The notes under the pieces were generated by a model that was not told where the DNA came from, ran no database searches, and saw nothing but the letters and a program-made list of their open reading frames with translations. Source: Gamarada debralockiae (taxonomy: Eukaryota > Ascomycota > Leotiomycetes > Helotiales > Hyphodiscaceae). Taken from it: a DNA stretch of 20,051 nucleotides. Below are positions 7,427 through 17,860 of this stretch, in pieces; the stretch's first letter is position 1; every line of letters begins with the position of its first letter. Location: assembly GCA_002803225.1 (NCBI GenBank), contig NXFV01000023.1, positions 1 to 20,051 of the forward strand, given 5' to 3'. A program made the translations under genes and the position numbers.

Positions 7427-10064
7427 TTAGGAGCCCTGTGGTTTGGTATCCTGCTGCTTCATCCGCTCCTCAAGCACCTGGCTCAAATGCTGCAAGTCAT
7501 TCCGCGATCGCTCGTCAGACTCCAGGATGCCGCGGATGACCTCCCATTCTAGTTCTCGCATCTGGAAAGCTTGCGGTATCAGGAATGCGACTGTTGGTGC
7601 GTTTACATGATGGCCGAGGATCCTGGCGGCCGTTTGCTCGCCAGCTCTCTGATGGGCAAGTCTCTGTTCCTCTTGCGCGCGGCGTTGTGCTTCGTCTGGT
7701 GATTGTTGAGGGTATGGAGATGGTGCTGTTGGGTTGGCAGCCGTGAAGGAGCCTTGGGGAGCAATGGGGGACATGGCAGGACCCGTGCCGGTTATGGACA
7801 TCTGGCGCTGAGGATGGCCTTGTAATGGGGAGTTGGGATCCATTTGGCCATCGAACGAACGATCATGTTCAGGTACCCATTGAGTTCTAACCACCAAAGT
7901 AACACACAGCATAGGATCGGGTCGGTGCTCGGGGATCTTGTGTTCTTCCAGATTGGTGACGAAGTCTGGAAGGGGAGCAGGGCTTGCAGGGATCGGCACG
8001 AGGTATGTGTCGCGAACGTTGCCCGTTCCTTTGTTGGCCAAGACGCCGTAGCGGAGCTTGCTGTGGAAGTATTCGAAAATCTCTTTGAACCCTTCAGCCG
8101 CTTTCTCGCCGGTAGGGGTAATGTTCACGATAACTATGTCGACGGGTGGGACATATCGGAGGCTGCACAGATATTCATTGGCTTGATCGACGGCGATGCG
8201 ACCGGCAATCTTAAGATCCTTTGCAAGGAGATCGGTGTAAGGCACAGGAGGGTTCATGGTTCGAGTCAAGTCTGCTCCGCCAATATGCCTCGCAACTGCG
8301 GGGAATTTTGCGATTGAATCCATGTTCACTGTTCCACGCCAGACAATATCGGGATCCGAGTCATACTCAGCAGGTGAGTAAGGTGGAGACGAGCCATCAT
8401 CTTCAAGTAACCGATCGACGTCTGCATCTTCTCCTGGGCCATTCGCTGGTGGTACATTGCCAGATGGTCGGCGGATATGGGAGGAAGTAGGTCCAGTTGG
8501 AGACTGCACGCTTGATAACACTTGATTGAAATCGAAGTCCTTTGTGGAAGCCTTTCTCATTGGTGCTGGCTTTGTCTCGATGTTGAGAGGTTGCTTAGGA
8601 ATAGCATTGCCTCGAATATCATCACGGGATCGATAGTCATTGATGTTGTCGGGGAGTTCCACTTCGTTTCCGGGCGAGTTCTCTCGTGAACGGGTAGCCA
8701 TCTCGCCATTCGGATCCAATATACTTCGTCGACGAGATGCAGACATCATGCTGTCATTGGGGACTGAAAAGCTGTCTCCCTCAACCATTTCTTCTCCCTT
8801 GTGCGTTCTTCGCACGCGTGGTCCATCGTCAGTGACCATGACAGCCTGCTTATCTGCAAGTGCCTTCATCTCAGCTGTCCTTAGCTGTAGGTCCTTGGTC
8901 ATCATGTCATCCGAGGTCATCACAGCAAGGGCTTCCGGTGAAAGGGTCTTGGTGAGAAGGCCATTGCACAGTTCCTGATTCTGCTTCAAGTTGGCCCCCA
9001 GAGTACGGCACTGGTGTTTATAAGCACCCGGATCTCCATGTGTTGTCCAGACTGCATTTTCAACTTGTACCGCCAAACGTTCTGACTTGGTCTCAAGCGT
9101 GTCACCGGGACTGTAAGCATAGACCCCGGATCTGACTGCAATGGGAATGGCATGAAGCAGAGCTTTGTGGATAAGCGTGGCAGGTCCTTTTCGCGACTTT
9201 TCGATAGCATCAATCTTCGCTGGTAGATCTGAAGGTGGCGATCGTTGCTTTGGTGTGGTATGTGCGGCAGAAACTTTGCGGGCCTTTGCGGGGTTCTCCT
9301 GTGCTTTATTAGCATGTTTGAGAAAATGTGACTCGATCCCACGTACCTTAGCGGATTCCTTCTCGTGAGACTCATCTCGGGCCTTTCTCTTCGTGCTTCC
9401 AGTTCTGACTGGAGTTTCCTTTCTCTCCTTCTTGGTGTCTGAAACGGGTGCAGAAGGCGACTTTGCTTTGCCATTTGACGCACTCATCTCGGATTTTGGG
9501 TCACTGTTTCGCTTCTTTCCCTTCTTGCCCTTCTTCTTGGATGCCTCTTCCTCCTGGGCTTGCATTCTCTCATATGCTCGTCGTCTATCTTCCCAGATCT
9601 TCTCTCCGCGCTGCATGCTAGCAAGCAACTCCTGGTGCCCTTCGGGTCCACATAATTCGCAGAGATAATTATCGGGGATTTCGTCTTCGTACGTAGGAAT
9701 GCCAACGCAAACATTGTGCTGCCAGACCCCACAGTTGTCGCATGCGATCCATGGTTCTGGGTCATCTTCGCCGGCTGTAGCTGTGGCGCCACATACGCAA
9801 CGAATGACCTCCACTTCTTCCTCTTCTTGCACAGTTTGTTTTTTGCCCTTCTTTCCACCCTTCTTCTTCATTTCGGCAGGTTGATCGAGGAGATCCATCT
9901 TCGTATGCTGTCCCTTCGTCGGGCGGCCCGATCTTCGAGGTTCATCTGTAGAAACACCTGTTAGCCGTGCCTTCCAAAAGTGACAAGGTTCGATGCTTGC
10001 CCCAGAGAACGAGGTTCTCAAGGGCAGGCTCGGTCAAGAGACATTGATAATGCTTACCAGCCAT
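7427..10064 (-). CDS. bye1: Bye1-type transcription elongation regulator (PHD, TFIIS central and SPOC domains)
   Basis: The model has a 7-nt first coding exon (10064-10058, ATGGCTG), a 112-bp intron (GTAAGC to CAG) and one long exon (9945-7427), giving 841 residues that begin MADEPRRSGRPTKGQHTK. Without the splice the open frame starts in junk at 10021. A lysine-rich stretch (28-40) is followed by a C4HC3 PHD finger with C52, C54, C71, C74, H79, C82, C98 and C101. A basic linker rich in KKGKKGKK follows. The TFIIS central domain spans about 255-385 (ATLIHKALLHAIP through KDLQLRTAEMKALAD), and the SPOC domain about 533-690 (DIVWRGTVNMDSIAKFPAVA onward). A Gln/Pro-rich tail and a short C-terminal helix close it. 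Yeast Bye1 binds RNA polymerase II through the TFIIS-like domain and trimethylated H3K4 through the PHD finger; the same nuclear role is inferred here. It shares a 650-bp upstream region with the ZNF830-like gene. Confidence 0.92.
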
Positions 10065-10713
10065 GATGAAGTCTTGTTTCAAGAATACTGGGCGTCACGG
10101 ATCGTGATGTTGATGAGTTTACAAGGGAGGAAGGTTTGTGTCGAGATGATTTCAAATGCGCGTAATTCACGCGATTCACTGGCTCTACAAACAAGCTATG
10201 GGCCTGAGCAACGAGAAAGAGAACAATGAAGCTATCCAGATAGCAAAGTATGAGTCCTCTTGCGTCCTGCCCGACTTCAAATTTGTGTCGCGATCGAGGG
10301 AATCCCCTCCAGAGGTCGCGTTCGTTGCGCGACTGCTTTCTGGAGAGCCTGATTGAACGTGGCAAGGTTGTCGCAAAGCAAAGGCGACAGCGATTTGATG
10401 ATACGCCTTCGTGTTAGGCGTTCGTTGATGGCGAGGGGAGGTGATGTTGTTGTGATGAGCAAGATTTGGAAGTTTGCGAGAAATGGCGACGACGACTTGA
10501 TTCTAGTTGGAATTGCGGGGAGAGCCATCACGTGCCGAGCTATAGACAAAAGGGCTTGGCGCCATTTCTGGCTTTCAGCCTTGAGCTCGAACCCAAAAAT
10601 TCTCACACCAGCATTCAGACGAGCTTCGAGTTCAAAGAGCCCTGGTTTCTACATCTTCTTATTTCCCCGTGCTCAGCCATCTTCTCAATCGGACTTCCTG
10701 GCCTACTTTCACA
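10065..10713. promoter_or_regulatory. Shared divergent promoter region of bye1-like and ZNF830-like genes
   Basis: These 649 bases separate two head-to-head starts. Open frames here are short, lack recognisable products and overlap each other. A CACGTG E-box is present near 10530. No clear TATA box is seen. Both neighbours act in nuclear RNA metabolism, so co-regulation is possible but not shown. Confidence 0.45.
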
Positions 10714-11604
10714 ATGGCGGATGTACGTTCAATGCTCAAGAACGAACGCGCAGCCCGACGAATCCAACACAAATACGCCTCCTACTCCGCAACAGGAACC
10801 CTGCTCTGCACAGTCTGCCACCTGCAACTAAAAAGCGAATCACTATGGGACGGTCATCTCCGATCCGCAGGGCACCTAATGCGTGTTCAAAAGCTCGAAC
10901 AAGAACCTGCCCTCCCCGACTTCCTCCCAACTGATGATGGAAACAAGAAGAAACGAAAAGCCAGCGACGACGATGACGCTGGCAACACGATCCGAAAACG
11001 TACCAAAGCAAGCAATCTCTCTCTTCCAGACGGATTCTTCGATTCTGGGAATGAGGAGGTAGAGGAGGATGTTGTTTCGGGGAAATTGCCTATGCCCGCG
11101 AAGGAGTTACAGATGAAGATTCCATCTCGACCAGCTACGCCTCTCAAAACTGCCCAGGAGATTCCGAGTAGACCGGAAGCGAATGTGGATGAGGATGAGT
11201 GGGCTGCCTTTGAGGCTGATATAGCTTCTGCAGAAGCTCAGTCTGAGTCAGTGATGGGTAATGGGGAGGGAGTCATTTCTGCTCCGGCGATGACGGCTGC
11301 TGAGTTAAAGGAGAGAGATATCGAAGAGGAGAATAAACGGAGGAGGGAGAGGCTGGAGGCAGAAGCGGAGGGCGATAAGGAGGATGCGGCTAGGAAGTTG
11401 GAGGAAGAGTTTGAGCAGATGGAGAGCTTGGAGGAGAGGGTGCGAAGGCTGCGCGAGAAGAGGGAGGCGTTGAGGAAGAAAGATAGTACGGCTCCGTTGG
11501 TTTCTGCACCTGAGGTAGAGGCTGCAAATATTAATAGTCTAGAGGATGATGAAGATGATGATGAGGACGATGATAATTGGGATGGATTCAGGATGAAGGG
11601 CTAG
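10714..11604 (+). CDS. ZNF830/CCDC16-like zinc-finger and coiled-coil protein
   Basis: The single exon encodes 296 residues starting MADVRSMLKNERAARRIQ. I chose the ATG at 10714 (context acaATGG) because the conserved region begins there; an in-frame ATG at 10669 would add 15 residues lacking family character. A U1/matrin-type C2H2 finger is clear: C32, C35, H48 and H54, spaced C-x2-C-x12-H-x5-H. A KKKRK basic patch follows (78-82). Residues about 205-270 form a highly charged Glu/Arg/Lys coiled coil, and the protein ends in an acidic run and WDGFRMKG. This plan (one N-terminal finger, a long charged helix and an aromatic/basic tail after an acidic run) matches ZNF830 (omcg1/CCDC16), a nuclear protein associated with spliceosomes and genome stability in animals. 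The fungal role is inferred from family. Confidence 0.85.
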   Translation: MADVRSMLKNERAARRIQHKYASYSATGTLLCTVCHLQLKSESLWDGHLRSAGHLMRVQKLEQEPALPDFLPTDDGNKKKRKASDDDDAGNTIRKRTKASNLSLPDGFFDSGNEEVEEDVVSGKLPMPAKELQMKIPSRPATPLKTAQEIPSRPEANVDEDEWAAFEADIASAEAQSESVMGNGEGVISAPAMTAAELKERDIEEENKRRRERLEAEAEGDKEDAARKLEEEFEQMESLEERVRRLREKREALRKKDSTAPLVSAPEVEAANINSLEDDEDDDEDDDNWDGFRMKG

Positions 11605-11855
11605 ATGGCCCCAATAAGTGTACAACATATCCTATGGTGCGATTTATGATACCCATTGACGCGTTTTACATGCCACCTTCTCTTGCTTAACATCCGTAGC
11701 GATCGATTGGCCATAAGTCACAATCAGTAATTCGATCGACTTAAGAAATCACCCCCTTAGTTCTAAATGCTACTCTCCTGACGTCTCCCAATTATCTAGG
11801 CATATAAATCTAAGCCGTCTAAAACGCACAGCTTCAACTCCACCGCCATCACATC
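11605..11855. other. 3' flank of the ZNF830-like gene
   Basis: This short AT-rich spacer separates the stop of the plus-strand zinc-finger gene from the end of the acyl-CoA synthetase relic. No coding signal is seen. Confidence 0.4.
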
Positions 11856-12400
11856 TCATAGTCTGAGACTTCTGTTCCCAAGTCTATCCCAATCCGTCTT
11901 CCTAGACTTCACATACTCCGTCCCTCCAATCGGCAGCCAAAACACCACATCACCCGCCTTCCCCGTGTTCTCAGGATCAACTCCCTCCGCCTTATACTTC
12001 CCCTTCTGCATCTTCATCGTGCCGGTATAGTCCATGCTCTTCACAACCCGCACAAATATTGGCACCGCATACCTAGGCAGCGTCCCAATCAAATAACTCG
12101 CGAGCCCCTTCAAATCCAATGTTTCAGCCGTAACTCCCTCATCTAGCACCACCGCTGCACAGCCCGCCCTTCCATCACTGTGAGGGACATTGACACCATA
12201 GACGTTCGTCTCCGCAATCTGCGGGAATTTGCTTACCACATCACTGACTTCGTTGGTCGATACGTTCTCGCTCTTCCAGCGAAACGTATCACCCAACCGG
12301 TCGACGAGTACACGCATCCATCAGGGTCCTGTCTCTGCATGTCTCCACTCCGGAAATACTGTTGGCGAGAAGACCACAAGGGCCTTGTTTTTAATACGCC
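11856..12400 (-). pseudogene. Relic of a FAT1/FATP-type very-long-chain acyl-CoA synthetase, C-terminal part only
   Basis: An open minus-strand frame (12317-11856, 153 codons) carries the hallmark C-terminal part of the FAT1/FATP branch of AMP-dependent synthetases: VDRLGDTFRWKSENVSTNEV, then ETNVYGVNVPHSDGRAG, LPRYAVPIFVR and TGTMKMQKGKYK. Just upstream (about 12360-12310) a neighbouring frame reads YFRSGDMQRQDPDGCVY, the expected preceding segment, so the two are one sequence broken by a one-base loss near 12307-12310. Further upstream the match fades near 12400. The rest of a normal protein of about 600 residues, including the AMP-binding P-loop motif and the transport region, is missing. 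Family members activate and import very-long-chain fatty acids at the ER, lipid droplets or peroxisomes. This copy cannot be functional as a synthetase. It is probably a fragment of a duplicated gene. Confidence 0.8.
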
Positions 12401-12815
12401 ATCCCCTTCTCAGGCCCTTCGCACACCCACCTTTCGTGCCTACCTTACCTCTTTCACGGATAACTGATCAATCACAGAACGAGGAAGGTGAGCGCAGAAA
12501 GGTATCTAACATTCAACTCCTCACTAATATTGAATCCCATACGCCCTCTTATCTTTAGACTGCTTGAAAAATCAAGGATCTCTAGCCATTGCTCGCATAA
12601 ATACAGAGATACAATCCGCTCGCTCACTTTCGCTCTATCGTAAAGAAAATGTGTGATTCTGTGTCGTGACCGTCGTTCCAATATACACAAACGCTCCTCC
12701 CCACCCTTCCCTCCTGTCTCCTCCTCCCACCTCCCCTTCCACTTCCCATAACCAGCTTCACTTCCGTCTCTGTTCAGCCAATTCCACTCAATTATTCTAT
12801 TGCGAGAGGGATCAA
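12401..12815. other. Spacer between the synthetase relic and the KCH gene
   Basis: No gene is supported. It contains C/T-rich tracts (about 12700-12760) and the 3' flank of the minus-strand KCH gene. Any further 5' remnant of the synthetase is too decayed to recognise by eye. Confidence 0.4.
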
Positions 12816-14873
12816 CTACCGTCTATAGGGGCCTTGACCCTGTCCAAAAGCCGGGCTTCCCCTTCCACTAACACCATTCTGATACGGCGCCGGACTCGTC
12901 AACCTAACCGATCCCTCACCACTTCCAACCCTCGACCCATTCGGCGTACCGCGTCCACTCTGCGCCGTGCCCGGACGCTGCGGTATCGGCATCGGGGCAT
13001 TAGCGAAATAATCTCCTCCTTGAGACGGGCCGCGTGGGCCAGGATCCGTCATATTTCTATACTGAGGCCCAGAACCTGGGTTTGATGTCGGCGCTGTGGA
13101 TGCGGAGCGCAGGTTAGAGGGTGCGACTTGTGGGTTGTAAGGTTGGTAACCACCGTTGCTTGTTGGGGAAGCGGGACCACGGTTTGAGAGAGCAGGTGAG
13201 TTGCGGCCGTAGTCTGAGCTAGGACCTGGGGCGGGTGATTGGCGGCCGCCTGGGTTGTTGGGATCAAAGGGTGTTCGACGACCCATGCTTGGTGCGCCCA
13301 TGGGGGTGTTGGAGCGGAGCTCACCCACGGCACGGGGCAAGGGACGACCGTAGGGATCGGTGGCTGATGAGGGGCTTTGGTTGTCGGTGTAAGAGATGGG
13401 GCTTTGGGTGTAGCCTCTGTCGCCTATTGCTGATGGCATTCTTGGTGGACCACTGGGTGGATCTCGGTTCCATTGGCTGTTGTTGGAGTTGTTCGTCGTT
13501 GATCTTTGCGGCGCGGGGAAGCCGTTCGTGTCCAAGGGGGGAAGGGATGGCGCTGGAGAACCAGCGCGACCGTAGCCCATGTCTGCTGCATTGCCCATGA
13601 GAGGTGCATTCGAGGCAAAACTTGCATTTGAGCTGCCGGTTACAGTTCGTGATGGGAAAGGTCGCTTTTGGTCGATTTGGTCGAGTTCGAAACCAGGGAG
13701 TGTGGGTTGACCACTTGGTGTTCCTGGTCTCGACGAGTAAAGTGGTAATGTGGTCATCGTGTCGTTGCGGTTCAGCATTGGCATATTTGGAAGCTTGTCG
13801 TCGCTCTTTGGATCGAACAGGGTAGGCAAAGTAGCTTGACGACCAAATTGTGGCTTCTCGCCTTTCTTGGCTGCTTTGGCGTCGGCTTTCATTCGTTTCC
13901 TCTCCTCTTCTTCCAAAGCCTTGTTGACCTTGACAGACACGATTTTCGATAGTCGTCCATTAATCTTCCGCTCGCAGTATCCGGACAATCCACCGTCGGC
14001 GTTAGGGATATAGTGCCAGAGGAAGAGGAGATAAAAGATCACTGCGATGATCAAAGACAGAGCACCGAAGATCCAGATGATCAGTGTGAAGACCATGCCG
14101 GAAAGGATAACGGCCTGTTGATGTTCTTCATTTGCGAGAATGCCGATATTCTTGAAGAACGTAAGAATGCTAGATCCAACATCACTGGCTTCAGTAGGAT
14201 CGAGCTTAGCCTTGAAGACAGAATAGAGAGTGAGAGCGTTGACGACTTGTCTAGGACCTTGGCAGAAGATGATTCGAATCCAAGCTATGATCATCAGCAC
14301 AAGCACTGGTACATCATAGCGTAGACATACCTTGGAAAGAGAAGTAGGTAAACAGAGCAACATATTCCACACCCTTCTTACTCTTCGTCAACTCCGCGAA
14401 AACCAAGAAACGTCTCCATCCTCGACCCTGTTGACCCATCCTCACACATTGTAGACGCACTGCCAAAGAATCCAAATAACTCTCTGCAACAGCACCGCGT
14501 TTCATCACTCGTATGGCGCGGATATATTCAAAGCCTAGATTGACCCATGATGCGATGATGCATGCCGAGAAGATCCATTTCGAGATGTCGAGCGGGATAT
14601 AAGGTTTGATTTCTCCGGACCATCGATTGAAAGCTAGGAGGTTGACGGCTGTGAAAGTATCGACGGTGTAGACAGCAATGGAGATTGCGAGGGAGATCCA
14701 GAGATACCCGTATGCGAAGGGAGTGAAGCAGGATGTGGATTTGAAATCATTGAGACTCTGCGGGACATCAATTAGCATTCCCAATTGTATCAACATGGAG
14801 GAATTCTTACGATGAAATCCCATTTCTGCTCAGGTCGGATATCCGCCTCTTTGACTCGTCCCGAACAACCCAT
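12816..14873 (-). CDS. KCH-family low-affinity potassium transporter (Kch1/Prm6-like)
   Basis: The three-exon model is 14873-14811, 14757-14331 and 14284-12816. The introns are 53 and 46 bp (GTAAGA..CAG and GTATGT..TAG), and the frame closes at 652 residues. The N-terminus MGCSGRVKEADIRPEQKWDF is followed by SLNDFKSTSCFTPFAYGYLW, TAVNLLAFNRWSGEIKP (58-73), GAVAESYLDSLAVRLQ (109-124), GRGWRRFLVFAELTKSKKG (132-150) and GPRQVVNALTLYSVFKAKL (173-191). This is the conserved core of the fungal KCH family. Hydrophobic segments lie at about 37-60, 80-98 and 219-254, the last long enough for two passes. A charged helix (280-310) and a roughly 340-residue Ser/Pro/Asn/Gly-rich disordered tail follow. 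In yeast, Kch1 and Kch2 support potassium influx that feeds calcium signalling during mating and ER stress; that role is inferred here. The tail is much longer than the core and looks like a regulatory, phosphorylatable region. Confidence 0.85.
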
Positions 14874-16187
14874 TGTGAAGAATCAATTATTAAATTCGAG
14901 TAAAAGTATCGTGGTCCTGCCAGTCAAGCACCTGGCTACTGTTCGTAAAGGTAAGGCGAGGGTATGGCGCCTAGATGGGGACCCTGTTGTTGGAAAGAAG
15001 GAATGTTGGTGGTGGGTGTCTGGCACGAGGAATCAATACGTTCAATCAATCGCACACGTCGTTCTCCGCCTGCGAAGTAATCGACCGTGCGGATTATTGC
15101 GTGTCGACAATGATGAAGAGTCGAGGGAGAAGGGAAATCAATTGAAAGAGTGTAGTTTGTCGTGAATAGCAACACTTTCCGTGCGCTTAGTATTGTCGGC
15201 CTCCTCGCATTGTTCTCCAACACCAACAATTCTATTCCTGGCTTGGTCGATAATGCTGCGTACCAAGAAAATGGATCGCTATTGTCGGTCGTAAGCGTTT
15301 GGTAGTGTTGGGGTTTTTACTTTTCAGCGCGCGGTTTGATCGCTGCAGATAGATTGTCGCAGGTGGTCGGATTGTGTAACGACGATTTGATTATCGCTTC
15401 TGGATCAATGCAACAGCAATGGATTAATTGAAAGAGCGACGAGAGATAACATAACCATCAAAAGGAATGATGATGTTCAACGAGTGTGAGTCTGTGTACT
15501 GTGCGTAAAAGCTCGGAATTGGGTGTGGCTATGCGCACATAGATGAGATAGTGGTGTTGATGCGGAGGGAGTTGGGTCTGTAGAGTGAAGCCGCGATGTC
15601 CCTCAGCAGAGCTCTCCCCTGTGCCTCACCAGCCTTCTTCCCCCTTTGTCTCAAACGGCGGATAAAAAGTGTCAGAAGGGGCCGATATCCACCCTAATTG
15701 GCTGGCTTCCCTCATCTTGTACCTGGACCATTCCTCTTTGCGCCTAGCACCAAGAAAGTTGATGTCTGATGCCTTAAACGTAGAAGCAAGGGACATGCGA
15801 TCCCCTGCCAATGGATGGTTTCATTTAAAGTCGATCCCTGTCATGGCGGAACGACCGGCTTTGTCAGAGGCCGGTGTCTGTTAGCGAATTATTCCAATTG
15901 CCTTTTGGCATAAATCTTGAAGCCAATCAAATGTGGAGCCCCTTTTAGCATGAAACATTGCTCGAGTGAGGAAATCCAGAGGTTAGTCACGTGTATTTAA
16001 GGATGGAAAACAGGGAGGAAACATTGAAGAGTCATCGAATGTTGGCCGAGAGAATATATGTACTGTGAGATTAGGTTTTGTTGATCTTAGAAAGTTCTCA
16101 GCTGTTGCATTTTGATTTTGTGGAATGCCAACATGTCTGGTCACGTGTATTCTCTCCCCTATTTCACCAGTCTCGCTTAACACCACC
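14874..16187. promoter_or_regulatory. Divergent intergenic region between the KCH and F-box-like genes
   Basis: No gene is supported in these 1.3 kb. Possible regulatory motifs are a CCAAT box (15923-15927), six STRE-like AGGGG/CCCCT words (15616, 15641, 15677, 15802, 15939, 16156) and two copies of GTCACGTGTATT (15986-15997 and 16140-16151), each holding a CACGTG E-box. The motifs cluster on the F-box gene side. Confidence 0.4.
15986..16151. promoter_or_regulatory. Pair of identical E-box words upstream of the F-box-like gene
   Basis: GTCACGTGTATT occurs at 15986-15997 and again at 16140-16151, identical over 12 bases and 154 bases apart. The copies lie about 200 and 37 bases before the ATG at 16188. 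CACGTG is the core site of bHLH factors such as Cbf1 and Pho4-type proteins. Function is inferred only. Confidence 0.35.
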
Positions 16188-17447
16188 ATGTCTATCGCCA
16201 ATCTTACGCCCGGTGCGCCAACATTCGCTTCCCTCCCTCCCGAGTGCCTCCTAACGATCGTCTCCCACCTCCCACCAATATCTTACGGCCCTCTCGTCCA
16301 AACATCCCACCACTTCCTACAATTCTTCTCCACCCACGCTGCCACAATATGCAATACGTACATTCTTACCCACCACCGCGCGTCCGCTTTTGACCTACAC
16401 TCTAAATACATCGACGGCTGGCTCGTTCCGTCTCATCCTGCTGTGGCCATTCAAGAACGGCATTTGTTCAGTCCTGCTGTGGGTGCTTTCTATCGCTCAA
16501 AACACTTAATCCATGCTGACTGATTCATCAGGCTGCCCACTTCTTCAACGGACCGATCCCAGGCAAGATACTGTTGTCTGAACCTGGACCGCAGTATTTG
16601 AGGTTCCTAACCCAATATGATTTCGAGATTCAGATCCGACGGGAGATGGCGGACCATGAACATGCGGATATGGATGATAATGCTGGGGACGATGTGATCG
16701 ACGAGGAAAAGACTACTGGAGACGAGCAAGTAGAGGTAATACAAGATGAGCGAGCTGAGGAATTGAGCATAGCGAGGGGCGGGATTGAGGAGAGCTTCAC
16801 GTACATGATTGGGACGTACGCCATCCGTCCGTTCTTGCGCAAACTCGACGGCTTCGCAGCGCAGTTGAAGGAGCGGCGGTTTGAGGAGGCCAAGAGGAGA
16901 TGGGATGAGAAGTTGGATAAGACCGAGGAGTGGCGGATGGGAGTCAAAGTGAGAGGCGTGATGAAGAAAGCTGGGACGAAGCTCGTAGGATTGAGAAAAA
17001 GGCTCGAAAGCAAATTCAAGGCTTTGTGCAGATCGATGAAGAGGGGGAAACCGGAGTTGTGTTTCGGTGAGATTGAGGCTAGTTCGGAGGAAATGGGCCA
17101 TCCCAGCTCTCCAGGAAGTGGAGTGGTGAGATGTGATCTAATGAAAGAAGGGCTGTTGTGGTATTATGGCGATGCGGGAGTCTTGGCGTTTCGAGCAAGG
17201 GAAGAGACGAAACGGATAATGGAGGATGTCAAGATCGAGGAGACGACAGAAGAGGTTCGTGCTCGCTTCAGTCTGATGTTCAGATGAAAGCTAATCACTG
17301 AAACAGATTGAACGATCGGCAGAGAAACATGAATTGAATGAGGAGGCTATCAAGAGAGTTAAGTTGAGAGTAAAGATGGCGTTCCGGAGGGTGGTGAAGT
17401 GTGTGACTTGTTTTGGATCCATGAGGCACTTTGAGTCTCTGGACTGA
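16188..17447 (+). CDS. F-box-like domain protein of unknown target
   Basis: The model is 16188-16478, 16532-17254 and 17307-17447, giving 384 residues. Intron 1 (53 bp) has a weak GTGGGT donor, a CTGAC branch-like site and TCAG. Intron 2 (52 bp) has a GTTCGT donor, GCTAATC branch-like site and CAG. All three exons keep phase 0. Residues about 12-50 (FASLPPECLLTIVSHLPPIS followed by YGPLVQTSHHFLQFFS) fit an F-box: LPPE start, a hydrophobic helix and a later aromatic helix. The middle is an acidic stretch (about 140-165), then a long charged Arg/Lys/Glu region with coiled-coil character. No leucine-rich or WD repeats follow, as in many fungal F-box proteins whose C-termini match nothing. F-box proteins join substrates to SCF ubiquitin ligases through Skp1. 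Reading through intron 2 would give an early stop after the RARFSLMFR extension. The splice sites, mainly the first donor, are the least sure part. Confidence 0.7.
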
Positions 17448-17860
17448 GTTGATGTAAATCACTGGATTGATTTGAGCGGTTGCGTGTGGTGGGATACTGT
17501 GGAGTTGGGATCCACGGTGGTGGTATACGTGACTGTTAGACCAATTTCCTTTGTATTTTAGAATAGCTGAATTTGACTGGAGTGTTTGAATTTGATATTC
17601 TCTGCGTTTCGGTATAAAGCTGTGAAGAGCAAGCAAAAGTACTTGAGGTGTATCTTCTCTGTGACCATTATGATGAAATAATAACGAAACTATAAATGAC
17701 AGCAAAATTATAACTGATAACAAGAGTGGAAATGACGACAAGAATGTCAATGGTAACAAGAATAAAACCACTGTCCCCAAGTCCGAGACTCCAGTGTACT
17801 GCCCGGTAGTGATCGCACAGCTTTGCTGAGTTCTCTGTGAGAACTCATCTTCAGCTACCT
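17448..17860. other. 3' flank of the F-box-like gene
   Basis: Nothing coding is supported. The stretch is AT-rich with repeated short AATAAC/GATAAC-like words between 17670 and 17770. These include two imperfect tandem units built on TGACGA/TGATAA and ACAAGAATG. The words may be the remnant of a minisatellite. Confidence 0.35.

Noticed and set aside
8986..9483. 165-codon minus-strand frame inside the bye1-like gene
   Set aside because: It is a frame-shifted shadow of the TFIIS-domain region, which reads cleanly in the main frame.
10353..10934. 193-codon plus-strand frame upstream of and overlapping the zinc-finger gene
   Set aside because: It runs out of frame into the ZNF830-like coding region, and its part upstream of 10714 has no protein character.
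14268..14284. GATTCGAATCC-like tRNA B-box
   Set aside because: It lies inside a KCH exon start, and no A-box or cloverleaf can be built around it.
15669..15884. 71-codon plus-strand frame in the KCH/F-box intergenic region
   Set aside because: No family resemblance, no splice context, and it overlaps a likely promoter region.
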